DNA from: a virus
Length of the DNA stretch: 35,340 bases
IMG/VR virus record: IMGVR_UViG_3300030107_000940
Coordinates: 1 to 35,340 of that record
Strand: one strand, 5' to 3'
Position numbers and translations under genes: made by a program. Shown here in pieces: positions 9,477 to 14,108 of the stretch; positions within the stretch are counted from its first letter, which is position 1; every line of letters starts with the position of its first letter. Under the pieces are notes generated by a model. The model did no database searches, was not told where the DNA came from, and saw only the letters and a program-made list of their open reading frames with translations.

Positions 9477-9510
9477 ATTGTGAAATATCATATCCACAAT
9501 CTTCCGTCAA
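9477..9510 (-). promoter_or_regulatory. Putative late promoter with overlapping operator-like dyad
   Basis: On the minus strand TTGACG (9510-9505) is followed after 16-17 nt by an AT-rich ATATTT/TATTTC hexamer, which could serve as -35 and -10 for the leftward operon starting at 9399. The spacer and -10 are covered by the 24-bp dyad ATTGTG-N12-CACAAT (9477-9500), the size of a typical dimeric repressor or activator site. The -10 is weak, so use by host sigma-70 is uncertain. Confidence 0.4.
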
Positions 9511-9518
9511 CTATATTA

Positions 9519-9538
9519 CAGGCAACGCTAGTTGCCTG
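9519..9538. other. Perfect 8-bp hairpin in the control region
   Basis: CAGGCAAC-GCTA-GTTGCCTG is a perfect inverted repeat with a 4-nt loop. No T-run follows on either strand, so it is not a simple intrinsic terminator. It may be an operator or a transcript-stabilising stem. Confidence 0.6.
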
Positions 9539-9591
9539 ACAGCGCACAATCGCGTCTTAAAAATTTTACAGGGACTTAGGAATTTAACAGC

Positions 9592-9618
9592 CGCCCCCTC
9601 ATTTTTACAAAGGGGGTG
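9592..9618. other. C-run/G-run hairpin
   Basis: CCCCCT (9594-9599) pairs with AGGGGG (9611-9616) across an 11-nt loop; one G-T and one C-G pair can extend it. No uridine tract follows on the plus strand, so a terminator is not supported; role unknown. Confidence 0.45.
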
Positions 9619-9630
9619 ATGCCTGATCTG

Positions 9631-9689
9631 TATTTAGTAACACCGTACTAAATAACTAATGCACGTTTTTAAAAACGGGGGGTGTTACT
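9631..9689 (+). promoter_or_regulatory. Two mutually exclusive stems plus inner palindrome
   Basis: Stem 1 is TATTTAGTA (9631-9639) with TACTAAATA (9646-9654), loop of 6. Stem 2 is AGTAACACC (9636-9644) with GGTGTTACT (9681-9689), and encloses the perfect palindrome CGTTTTTAAAAACG (9664-9677). Stems 1 and 2 share 9636-9639 and cannot form together, as in attenuators or riboswitch-like leaders. The stems may instead be DNA operator sites. Pairings are directly seen; the switching role is inference. Confidence 0.45.
9645..9659 (+). repeat. 15-bp direct repeat, copy A (GTACTAAATAACTAA)
   Basis: An identical copy lies at 9730-9744, 85 bp downstream. A shorter relative, TAAATAACTA, occurs at 9991-10000 just before the start codon of the 108-aa gene. 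It could be an iteron, an operator or part of a duplicated leader. Confidence 0.6.
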
Positions 9690-9729
9690 TTAACAACTAA
9701 CTCAGAGTAGGGAGGGTGGGTCTACGTCT

Positions 9730-9744
9730 GTACTAAATAACTAA
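9730..9744 (+). repeat. 15-bp direct repeat, copy B (GTACTAAATAACTAA)
   Basis: Identical to 9645-9659. It is placed immediately before the first CTGGCCGGT element, so the repeat and that element together form the leader of the first early gene at 9790. Confidence 0.6.
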
Positions 9745-9745
9745 C

Positions 9746-9764
9746 GTCTGGCCGGTAGGTGGAG
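9746..9764 (+). repeat. CTGGCCGGT element, copy 1
   Basis: GTCTGGCCGGTAGGTGGAG, located 33 nt before the ATG at 9790 (core at 9748-9756). The same core occurs at 9937-9945 and 10813-10821, each time upstream of an early gene. Copies 1 and 3 share the longer pattern GTCTGGCCGGTnnGTGnAG. The core is a near-palindrome. Confidence 0.55.
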
Positions 9765-9789
9765 TAATTAAACAGAAGGAGATCGAACT

Positions 9790-9900
9790 ATGAAAGACAG
9801 AACTTTACGCGACATACTAATAGACGTTGCGGTTGCATCCGTATTCTTCGGAACGTGTTACCTACTATCGTTACTCGTTATCATTATCGGACCTCAGTAG
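9790..9900 (+). CDS. 36-aa single-pass membrane peptide
   Basis: A short frame with a textbook ribosome binding site (AAGGAG, 7-8 nt before ATG). The peptide has a charged N-terminus (MKDRTLRDILID) followed by a hydrophobic helix of about 20 residues (VAVASVFFGTCYLLSLLVII) and a short GPQ tail, so it should insert in the inner membrane with N-terminus in the cytoplasm by the positive-inside rule. It is the first frame of the rightward early region and is preceded by the CTGGCCGGT element. Function unknown. Early membrane peptides of phages often modify the host or act in exclusion, but nothing here shows that. Confidence 0.6.
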   Translation: MKDRTLRDILIDVAVASVFFGTCYLLSLLVIIIGPQ

Positions 9901-9936
9901 GTTCGTGTGGTTACCCTTTCCCCGGTCAATTAAGTT

Positions 9937-9945
9937 CTGGCCGGT
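9937..9945 (+). repeat. CTGGCCGGT element, copy 2
   Basis: Core CTGGCCGGT, 57 nt before the ATG at 10003 and just after the stop of the 36-aa frame. The surrounding TTCTGGCCGGTTATTGGGG diverges more from copies 1 and 3. Confidence 0.5.
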
Positions 9946-10002
9946 TATTGGGGTGTTCTTGCAGTAAGCAAGTTAATTCTAGACATGAGGTAAATAACTA
10001 TC

Positions 10003-10329
10003 ATGGATATTAAAGTTAATGTGCCAGCTATACGCACTGAAGTTGTAGCATCTCCTAGCGGTAAGAACTTCAGCATTAATGTATATCAGGATTCTAGCGA
10101 CTTTGATTATCAGCTAACTCCTGAGTACTTCGCTAAAGTCGTCAAGATGACGGGACTTCCACAGGATTCACTCACCGCTGAGAAGATCGCAGAGAACTTC
10201 GCTGAGAGATATGAGTCAGAAGCACAGCCAATACGAGTTGGTGACGCTCGACCATATCATATCCTTGGAACTCTGTACGATCATGGATTGGCAAGACGTC
10301 GACGCAAGCTCGCAAAGGCATTTGCATAA
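10003..10329 (+). CDS. Hypothetical early protein (108 aa)
   Basis: 108 residues, start MDIKVNVPAIRTEVV. The first half looks like a beta-rich small domain; the second is helical with a very basic C-terminus (LARRRRKLAKAFA), which suggests nucleic-acid or membrane-surface contact. No family recognised. The best ribosome binding site is GAGG about 12 nt before the ATG, which is distant. It is followed with 1 nt spacing by the 55-aa gene, so the two are probably coupled. Confidence 0.65.
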   Translation: MDIKVNVPAIRTEVVASPSGKNFSINVYQDSSDFDYQLTPEYFAKVVKMTGLPQDSLTAEKIAENFAERYESEAQPIRVGDARPYHILGTLYDHGLARRRRKLAKAFA

Positions 10330-10330
10330 T

Positions 10331-10498
10331 ATGCGTCACGAAATATCTGATTACACGGATGGTGACCTCGCGGTTGCCATCCGTTCACCCTTCAACTCAA
10401 TCACAAGACAATACGAGCTTGAAGCTGAGATCAACAAGCGTGAATATGAACGCGAATCAAATATCAAATATGTGAAACGCTTCATCGCTACATCATAA
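10331..10498 (+). CDS. Hypothetical early protein (55 aa)
   Basis: The frame is open further upstream, but the ATG at 10331 directly follows the stop of the preceding gene (TAATATG), which avoids a long overlap, so I chose it; an ATG at 10283 is the alternative. The peptide has an acidic start (RHEISDYTDGDLAVAI) and a highly charged helix with coiled-coil look (ELEAEINKREYERESNIKYVKR). No family recognised. It is last in its unit, with a strong intrinsic terminator 11 nt after the stop. Confidence 0.55.
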   Translation: MRHEISDYTDGDLAVAIRSPFNSITRQYELEAEINKREYERESNIKYVKRFIATS

Positions 10499-10508
10499 CG
10501 CTAATGGG

Positions 10509-10544
10509 GATTGGGAGTCGCATCTGGCTCCCAATTCTTATTTT
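10509..10544 (+). terminator. Intrinsic terminator
   Basis: ATTGGGAG (10510-10517) pairs with CTCCCAAT (10528-10535). The stem can extend inward by two pairs, and TCTTATTTT follows. It closes the first early unit right after the 55-aa gene. Confidence 0.85.
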
Positions 10545-10744
10545 AGATCGGTACATGCTCCCTAGTCTCAGTATGTGTGTCATCTTACAGCGTTATATGC
10601 ACACTTAAGCACACATAACGTCATATAAGGCGCATTAGTGTGGCATAGTAATCAAAAACTCACCATTCAACATTATCAAACACTTAGTTAAATCATACTA
10701 TCCTGTATAAACGTATCAATATCAACAGTTAGGACAAGAATACC
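10545..10744 (+). promoter_or_regulatory. 200-nt intergenic leader with dyads
   Basis: No convincing gene. It holds copy A of CCCTAGTCTCAG (10560-10571), a TGACACACA element on the minus strand (10574-10582), and two competing stems: TATGTGTG (10572-10579) with CACACATA (10610-10617), or CGTTATATG (10591-10599) with CACATAACG (10612-10620, one mismatch). TATAAA at 10706-10711 could be a -10 for the following small genes, but its -35 is poor. Confidence 0.4.
10560..10571 (+). repeat. CCCTAGTCTCAG, copy A
   Basis: A 12-bp identical copy lies at 13054-13065. Both copies follow an intrinsic terminator by about 16-20 nt and are preceded by a related CGGT...TGC segment, so a larger module appears duplicated. 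Role unknown; possibly a promoter or regulator site that restarts transcription after termination. Confidence 0.5.
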
Positions 10745-10810
10745 ATGTTATTCAGTGTGTTAGCACCATTAGTCTGTGCCGTGTTGATAGCTTGTTACTA
10801 CGCTTCTTAG
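10745..10810 (+). CDS. Possible 21-aa hydrophobic peptide
   Basis: ATG at 10745, stop at 10808-10810, AGGA about 10 nt upstream. Nearly all residues are hydrophobic or small (FSVLAPLVCAVLIACYYA), enough for one membrane helix. Immediately after the stop comes CTGGCCGGT copy 3, mirroring the arrangement around the 36-aa frame at 9790. The length is so short that chance cannot be excluded. Confidence 0.35.
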   Translation: MLFSVLAPLVCAVLIACYYAS

Positions 10811-10829
10811 GTCTGGCCGGTGTGTGCAG
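10811..10829 (+). repeat. CTGGCCGGT element, copy 3
   Basis: GTCTGGCCGGTGTGTGCAG (core 10813-10821), 41 nt before the NADAR start codon. It matches copy 1 over the extended pattern. Confidence 0.55.
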
Positions 10830-10862
10830 TGTAGTTGTTGTAATAAATAGTAAGGAGTTAAT

Positions 10863-11261
10863 ATGATATTTAGAAATGAATATTATTTCTTAAGTAATAT
10901 GTATCCTTGTAATATTTGTTATGAGGAAGGTTCTTATAAGAGCGTTGAAAGTGTATTTCAGATGATGAAATGCGCTGATGATAATGAAAAGAAAGGCTTT
11001 GAATTCTTAAATGGATTTGAAGCTAAGAAGCGTGGAAGGAGAGTTAAATTAAGAAGTGATTGGCATGAAGTAAAAGTTGATGTGATGAAAAGCATCTTGG
11101 AAAGTAAATTCTCAGACCCTGAATTATTAAATAAATTAAAAGCCGTGAAAGGTGAAATCGTTGAAGATAATCATTGGGGAGATCGGTATTGGGGAAGATG
11201 TAATGGAGTAGGAAAGAATATGCTTGGTAAGTTGTTAATGGAAATAAGAGATGGAGGTTAA
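10863..11261 (+). CDS. NADAR (YbiA-like) family protein
   Basis: 132 residues covering the whole NADAR/DUF1768 fold. Recognisable family blocks are FLSNMYP (9-15), YKSVESVFQ (25-33), the GRRVKLRSDWHEVKVDVM segment (58-75), WGDRYWGRCNGVGKN (105-119) and the C-terminal LGKLLMEIR. NADAR proteins are predicted or shown to act as N-glycosidases on ribosylated substrates, including removal of ADP-ribose from guanine in DNA and cleavage of riboflavin intermediates. The ribosome binding site is AAGGAG, 5 nt before the ATG. It is directly followed by a SLOG-family gene with 1 nt spacing. A role in countering host ADP-ribosylation defence or in NAD-linked metabolism is an inference. Confidence 0.88.
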   Translation: MIFRNEYYFLSNMYPCNICYEEGSYKSVESVFQMMKCADDNEKKGFEFLNGFEAKKRGRRVKLRSDWHEVKVDVMKSILESKFSDPELLNKLKAVKGEIVEDNHWGDRYWGRCNGVGKNMLGKLLMEIRDGG

Positions 11262-11262
11262 T

Positions 11263-11709
11263 ATGTATGATCAAAGTGTAAGAGTATTAGTATGCGGAGG
11301 AAGAGACTTTAATGATGCGAGTACACTCCGAGAAATATTAGATCAAGTACATGAAGACTTGAACATCAGTTGCATCATTGAAGGTGGAGCAAGAGGTGCT
11401 GATAGATTAGCTGGTGCATGGGCATTGGTTAGCGGAATAGATCGGGAAGTCTATCATGCTGATTGGAATAGATACGGCAGACGCGCTGGATATCTACGCA
11501 ATGTACAAATGGCTAATGAAGGTAAGCCAGATCTGGTAATTGCATTCCCCGGTGGTAGAGGAACAGCAATGATGGAATCAATAGCTAAAGACAGATCTAT
11601 TCCAGTTTATAAAGCTAAAGAATGGATGATAAGAAGAGTATCTGTACACGGTTATGGATCTTTAAAGTGTTGTCTAGCTACTGCAATGGAAATGACAGGA
11701 GAACGGTAA
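11263..11709 (+). CDS. SLOG-superfamily (DUF2493/YspA-like) protein
   Basis: 148 residues from the ATG at 11263, chosen because GGAGG lies 4-5 nt before it; an in-frame ATG at 11251 has no site. Rossmann-like nucleotide-binding motifs: VLVCGGRDF (8-16), EGGARGADRLAGAWA (40-54), the DWNRYGRRAGYLRN block (67-80) and FPGGRGTAMM (95-104). These are the hallmarks of the cpYpsA-related SLOG family, which binds nucleotides or nucleotide-derived ligands. Its ligand is not known. It is coupled to the NADAR gene (ATG one base after the stop) and followed by an unrecognised gene after 1 nt, so the group acts as one operon. Confidence 0.88.
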   Translation: MYDQSVRVLVCGGRDFNDASTLREILDQVHEDLNISCIIEGGARGADRLAGAWALVSGIDREVYHADWNRYGRRAGYLRNVQMANEGKPDLVIAFPGGRGTAMMESIAKDRSIPVYKAKEWMIRRVSVHGYGSLKCCLATAMEMTGER

Positions 11710-11710
11710 G

Positions 11711-12112
11711 ATGCCTAGTTATATATCAGAAGAACAGAATCAAATGCGGTATGATCGTGGATCTATCATGGCTTATGGAACTATCTATCAAGATAAATCT
11801 CCAGCCATCATGTTACGAGGGGCAGAAGATTCAGCACCCATCGCTAAAGCTACGATCAATATACCACAAGAAGATATTCCATTCGCACTATTCGATGATG
11901 ATCCTCAACCTCATCGAGTAGTAGCAATCAAGAACTATTCAGAGAATGAAGGAGTATTAGAAACTCTTATGAATGCAGACATAGTTGTACCTCTAATAGC
12001 AGTACAACAAGGACATATAATCATTCACTACGCTTACATCACAAGTGAGAGCGTCATCAATGACATCAATGAAGCTTTGGGTTTGTGTGGTAAAAGTCTG
12101 TCTGTTGGTTAA
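11711..12112 (+). CDS. Hypothetical protein downstream of the SLOG gene
   Basis: 133 residues, acidic. Residues 12-60 form a possible beta-sandwich (GSIMAYGTIYQDKSPAIML, ATINIPQED), and the C-terminal half has HIIIHYAYITSESVINDINEAL. No family recognised. The ATG follows the SLOG stop by 1 nt, and GGAGAACGG lies just before it. Co-transcription with NADAR and SLOG makes it a candidate partner of that pathway, but no sequence feature confirms it. Confidence 0.7.
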   Translation: MPSYISEEQNQMRYDRGSIMAYGTIYQDKSPAIMLRGAEDSAPIAKATINIPQEDIPFALFDDDPQPHRVVAIKNYSENEGVLETLMNADIVVPLIAVQQGHIIIHYAYITSESVINDINEALGLCGKSLSVG

Positions 12113-12130
12113 GAAGGTAAGGAAAATGCT

Positions 12131-12397
12131 ATGGCTTTAATACCTTATATGACTGACAGAGAAATAAAAGATTATCTATATAACTATGATGAGGTCGGAT
12201 TCGATGACCTACCTGATTGGTTACAACTAGAACTAAAATCAAGAAGTTTAACATTCGATAGTAGACAACCAACTCCGCAAGAAATGAAAGAGACGGAGCA
12301 AGATGCAGAAGATCATCGCATCTTAAACAACGAAAGAAATATCAAAGACATAACAAAACAATGGACACAAAGGAGAGCAAGACATGTGGAATCTTAA
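12131..12397 (+). CDS. Hypothetical protein (88 aa)
   Basis: 88 residues, start MALIPYMTDREIKDYL with AAGGA about 7 nt upstream. It is acidic and mostly helical by composition; the C-terminus (NIKDITKQWTQRRARH) is basic. The segment DDLPDWLQLELKSR resembles short protein-interaction helices. No family recognised. It overlaps the next gene by 14 nt. Confidence 0.65.
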   Translation: MALIPYMTDREIKDYLYNYDEVGFDDLPDWLQLELKSRSLTFDSRQPTPQEMKETEQDAEDHRILNNERNIKDITKQWTQRRARHVES

Positions 12398-12893
12398 TGC
12401 ATATCTAAGTGATTTAGTAGTTGAACAAGACGATGAAGAATTCTTGGCAGCTAAAGACTTAGTAGAAGCATCTGCTATATTATGCAATGACAAGTGGCTG
12501 ACTAGGCAAGCACACTTTGGAATGGCAGGTGCAATGGAACGCCAATTAGAATTTCTAGGAGGAACATTACTTCCTAATGCTGAAGATAAGCTACGTCGCA
12601 TGGAAAGTAATGGAATCATAGGTGAATCATATACCAAAGATTCATGGTTCGGAGCTACTAATGAGGAAGATCCTCATATCAATGATGAAATACCATTTGA
12701 TCAAGTTAAAGATGATCAACAAACATTCATCGAAGAGATCAGAACAAGGATGCGTACTGCGGCAATCATATTTGTAGTGCATGTGCGAGCGCATGATCTA
12801 TTAAGCTCTATATTGCAGCCACAACAACTATCATATTCTGCTATCAAGACTAAGAGTAAGCAGAAGATGGAATCAATGCGACGAGCAAGCTAA
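12384..12893 (+). CDS. Hypothetical helical protein (169 aa)
   Basis: 169 residues, start MWNLNAYLSDLV with AAAGGAGAG 6 nt upstream. Predicted mostly helical: acidic helices in the first half, then IRTRMRTAAIIFVVHVRAHDLLSSIL around 118-143, an amphipathic helix rather than a clear membrane helix. The basic C-terminus ends in SKQKMESMRRAS. No family recognised. Last gene of the NADAR-SLOG unit; two hairpins and a terminator follow. Confidence 0.65.
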   Translation: MWNLNAYLSDLVVEQDDEEFLAAKDLVEASAILCNDKWLTRQAHFGMAGAMERQLEFLGGTLLPNAEDKLRRMESNGIIGESYTKDSWFGATNEEDPHINDEIPFDQVKDDQQTFIEEIRTRMRTAAIIFVVHVRAHDLLSSILQPQQLSYSAIKTKSKQKMESMRRAS

Positions 12894-12897
12894 TTCG

Positions 12898-12922
12898 TAT
12901 AACTAACTGATCACTAGTTATA
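12898..12922 (+). other. Hairpin after the NADAR-SLOG unit
   Basis: TATAACTA (12898-12905) pairs with TAGTTATA (12915-12922), loop of 9, 5 nt after the stop of the last gene. No T-run follows. Confidence 0.5.
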
Positions 12923-12927
12923 TGATA

Positions 12928-12975
12928 GGGGATAAGGTGATATAAGTGAGTACTGAATCTAACAGCCTTATCCCC
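12928..12975 (+). other. Purine-arm hairpin with 28-nt loop
   Basis: GGGGATAAGG (12928-12937) is perfectly complementary to CCTTATCCCC (12966-12975). No T-run follows. Two similar purine-left, pyrimidine-right stems occur at 19550-19583 and 19885-19920. Confidence 0.55.
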
Positions 12976-12996
12976 GATCTACTTATCTTAAATAAG

Positions 12997-13034
12997 AATG
13001 AGAGATAGCATCAATACGCTATCTCTCATTTTTT
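12997..13034 (+). terminator. Strong intrinsic terminator
   Basis: AATGAGAGATAGC (12997-13009) pairs over 13 bp with GCTATCTCTCATT (13018-13030), loop of 8, followed by TTTTTT (13029-13034). It ends the NADAR-SLOG unit; the left arm carries an A tract upstream, so weak activity leftward is possible. Confidence 0.9.
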
Positions 13035-13053
13035 ATTCTCGGTGGTATTTGCA

Positions 13054-13065
13054 CCCTAGTCTCAG
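13054..13065 (+). repeat. CCCTAGTCTCAG, copy B
   Basis: Identical to 10560-10571 and in the same context: about 20 nt after a terminator. Here it lies 19 nt before the ATG at 13085, so if it is a promoter part, the transcript would have almost no leader. Confidence 0.5.
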
Positions 13066-13084
13066 CGTTTTATGAGAGATTATT

Positions 13085-13321
13085 ATGACCTACAAGACCC
13101 CTATGAGAATACCTTTAGCAAGCAATATAAAACAGCTACGGGTAGATAATTTTGTTAAACAAACATATATGGGGCCAGCTACATGTTGGAGGATTTGGCT
13201 AACAGCTAATGGTGACTTCACATTAGGAACATTCATACAACTAAACTATGATGGTACTGTTCAACGCATAACTTGGCATGAAGATGGTACTGAGTCTATA
13301 TTCGATATTATTAATAAATAG
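13085..13321 (+). CDS. Hypothetical protein (78 aa)
   Basis: 78 residues, start MTYKTPMRIPLASNIKQLRVDNF. GAGA precedes the ATG. The second half is beta-rich with aromatic and polar alternation (CWRIWLTANGDFTLGTFIQLNYDGTVQRITW), like a small antiparallel sheet. No family recognised. First gene of a short unit that ends with the HNH gene. Confidence 0.65.
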   Translation: MTYKTPMRIPLASNIKQLRVDNFVKQTYMGPATCWRIWLTANGDFTLGTFIQLNYDGTVQRITWHEDGTESIFDIINK

Positions 13322-13330
13322 GAGAGGACA

Positions 13331-13519
13331 ATGAAATGTTCATTATGCGATGGGGAAATAGAAAAATTTAAATCCCCAGATGGCGTAGTATATTGGGATG
13401 AAGGACACAATGCCGAACCGTTATCAAATGGAAGATGTTGTGGTATTTGTAATACTACTAAAGTAATTCCAGCTAGAATATTTATGATGCGTGAACAAAC
13501 AGATGCCGAAAATGCCTAA
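13331..13519 (+). CDS. Small zinc-ribbon-like protein
   Basis: 62 residues with two Cys pairs, CSLC (3-6) and CCGIC (36-40), and a conserved-looking middle (DGVVYWDEGHNAEPLSNGRC). This matches a recurrent class of very small phage and bacterial zinc-binding proteins; their role is unknown, possibly protein or nucleic-acid contact. AGGAG lies 6 nt before the ATG. Its last 17 nt overlap the start of the HNH endonuclease gene. Confidence 0.75.
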   Translation: MKCSLCDGEIEKFKSPDGVVYWDEGHNAEPLSNGRCCGICNTTKVIPARIFMMREQTDAENA

Positions 13520-13937
13520 CAAACCTAAAGACATCTTCAAACATATTAACATGCATGGAGGCAACAAAGATGAATGTTGGGAATGGAAAGGAAGACTCAA
13601 TCCAAAAGATGGACGTCCATACTTCACTATTAATGGATTACGGCGTCCATCGTATGCAATCGTCCTTGAGGCAACAACGGGAGAAGCGCAAGAAGATCGT
13701 ATCGCAAGGCATAATTGCGACAACCCTATTTGTTGTAATCCTTACCATCTTGTATGGGGTGATCACCAAGATAATATGAATGACATGAAAGAACGAGAAC
13801 GTCATGGACTACCAAAGATAGTAGTTAAAGCTATTAAGAAACTAATAGAACAAGGAAAAACACAATCAGAAATAGCTGAACTATATGGTATATCTAGAGA
13901 AACTGTATCTAGCATCAGCACTGGACGAAGAACTTGA
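13503..13937 (+). CDS. HNH homing-type endonuclease
   Basis: 144 residues from the ATG at 13503; an ATG at 13512 or a GTG at 13491 are alternatives. The N-terminal HNH_3-type nuclease has CWEWKG (25-30), ARHNCDNPICCNPYHLVWG (68-86, His70 and the Cys/His cluster) and DNMNDMKER. The C-terminal 35 residues (GKTQSEIAELYGISRETVSSI) form a helix-turn-helix for DNA binding. This domain order is standard for free-standing phage homing endonucleases that nick DNA near their own locus. It overlaps the zinc-ribbon gene by 17 nt and is followed by a terminator, so it looks like an inserted passenger. Confidence 0.88.
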   Translation: MPKMPNKPKDIFKHINMHGGNKDECWEWKGRLNPKDGRPYFTINGLRRPSYAIVLEATTGEAQEDRIARHNCDNPICCNPYHLVWGDHQDNMNDMKERERHGLPKIVVKAIKKLIEQGKTQSEIAELYGISRETVSSISTGRRT

Positions 13938-13946
13938 CCACAACAA

Positions 13947-13990
13947 GAGAACAGAGTAACCTGTATTAGTTTACTAGTTTTTCTGTTCTC
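13947..13990 (+). other. Hairpin with 28-nt loop after the HNH gene
   Basis: GAGAACAG (13947-13954) is complementary to CTGTTCTC (13983-13990). The loop contains TAGTTTACTAGTTTTT. The loop length equals that of the hairpin at 12928-12975. No T-run after the stem. Confidence 0.45.
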
Positions 13991-14006
13991 CCAGTGAACC
14001 ACTTAA

Positions 14007-14041
14007 CCCCCTGCGTACCCCCATTCGCAGGGGATTTTTTG
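14007..14041 (+). terminator. Intrinsic terminator
   Basis: CCCCTGCG (14008-14015) pairs with CGCAGGGG (14026-14033), followed by ATTTTTT. It ends the zinc-ribbon/HNH unit and lies directly before the promoter at 14045. Confidence 0.9.
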
Positions 14042-14044
14042 TGT

Positions 14045-14073
14045 TTGACACACAACGGTTTTTGTGGTAAAAG
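14045..14073 (+). promoter_or_regulatory. Sigma-70-like promoter with TGACACACA element
   Basis: TTGACA (14045-14050), exact 17-nt spacer, TAAAAG (14068-14073) preceded by TGG (extended -10). It lies between a terminator and the DUF932-like gene at 14109, leaving a leader of roughly 30 nt. The same string pattern TTGACACACAAnGG-N4-TGTGGTA recurs at 19930, so a regulator may read the dyad ACACA...TGTG overlying the promoter. Confidence 0.7.
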
Positions 14074-14108
14074 AGTTCTATTAACCAATAAAGGTTAAGG
14101 AGGAAAAA

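Larger units (their letters stand above)
9400..9789. promoter_or_regulatory. Divergent control region, no gene of convincing length
   Basis: This 390-nt region separates the leftward late genes from the rightward early genes. It holds no plausible CDS. It is dense in dyads, listed separately: ATTGTG-N12-CACAAT (9477-9500), an 8-bp hairpin (9519-9538), a C-run/G-run hairpin (9594-9616), two mutually exclusive stems between 9631 and 9689, the perfect palindrome CGTTTTTAAAAACG (9664-9677), and a 15-bp direct repeat (9645-9659 and 9730-9744). I read it as the switch between early and late transcription. It could also be a replication origin, since AT-rich palindromes and iterons are typical, but nothing proves that. 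Confidence 0.65.

Noticed and set aside
9645-9744. Replication origin based on the direct repeat and palindromes
   Set aside because: Only two full copies of the repeat exist and no initiator gene of Rep or O type is nearby, so an operator reading is equally good; kept only as a possibility.
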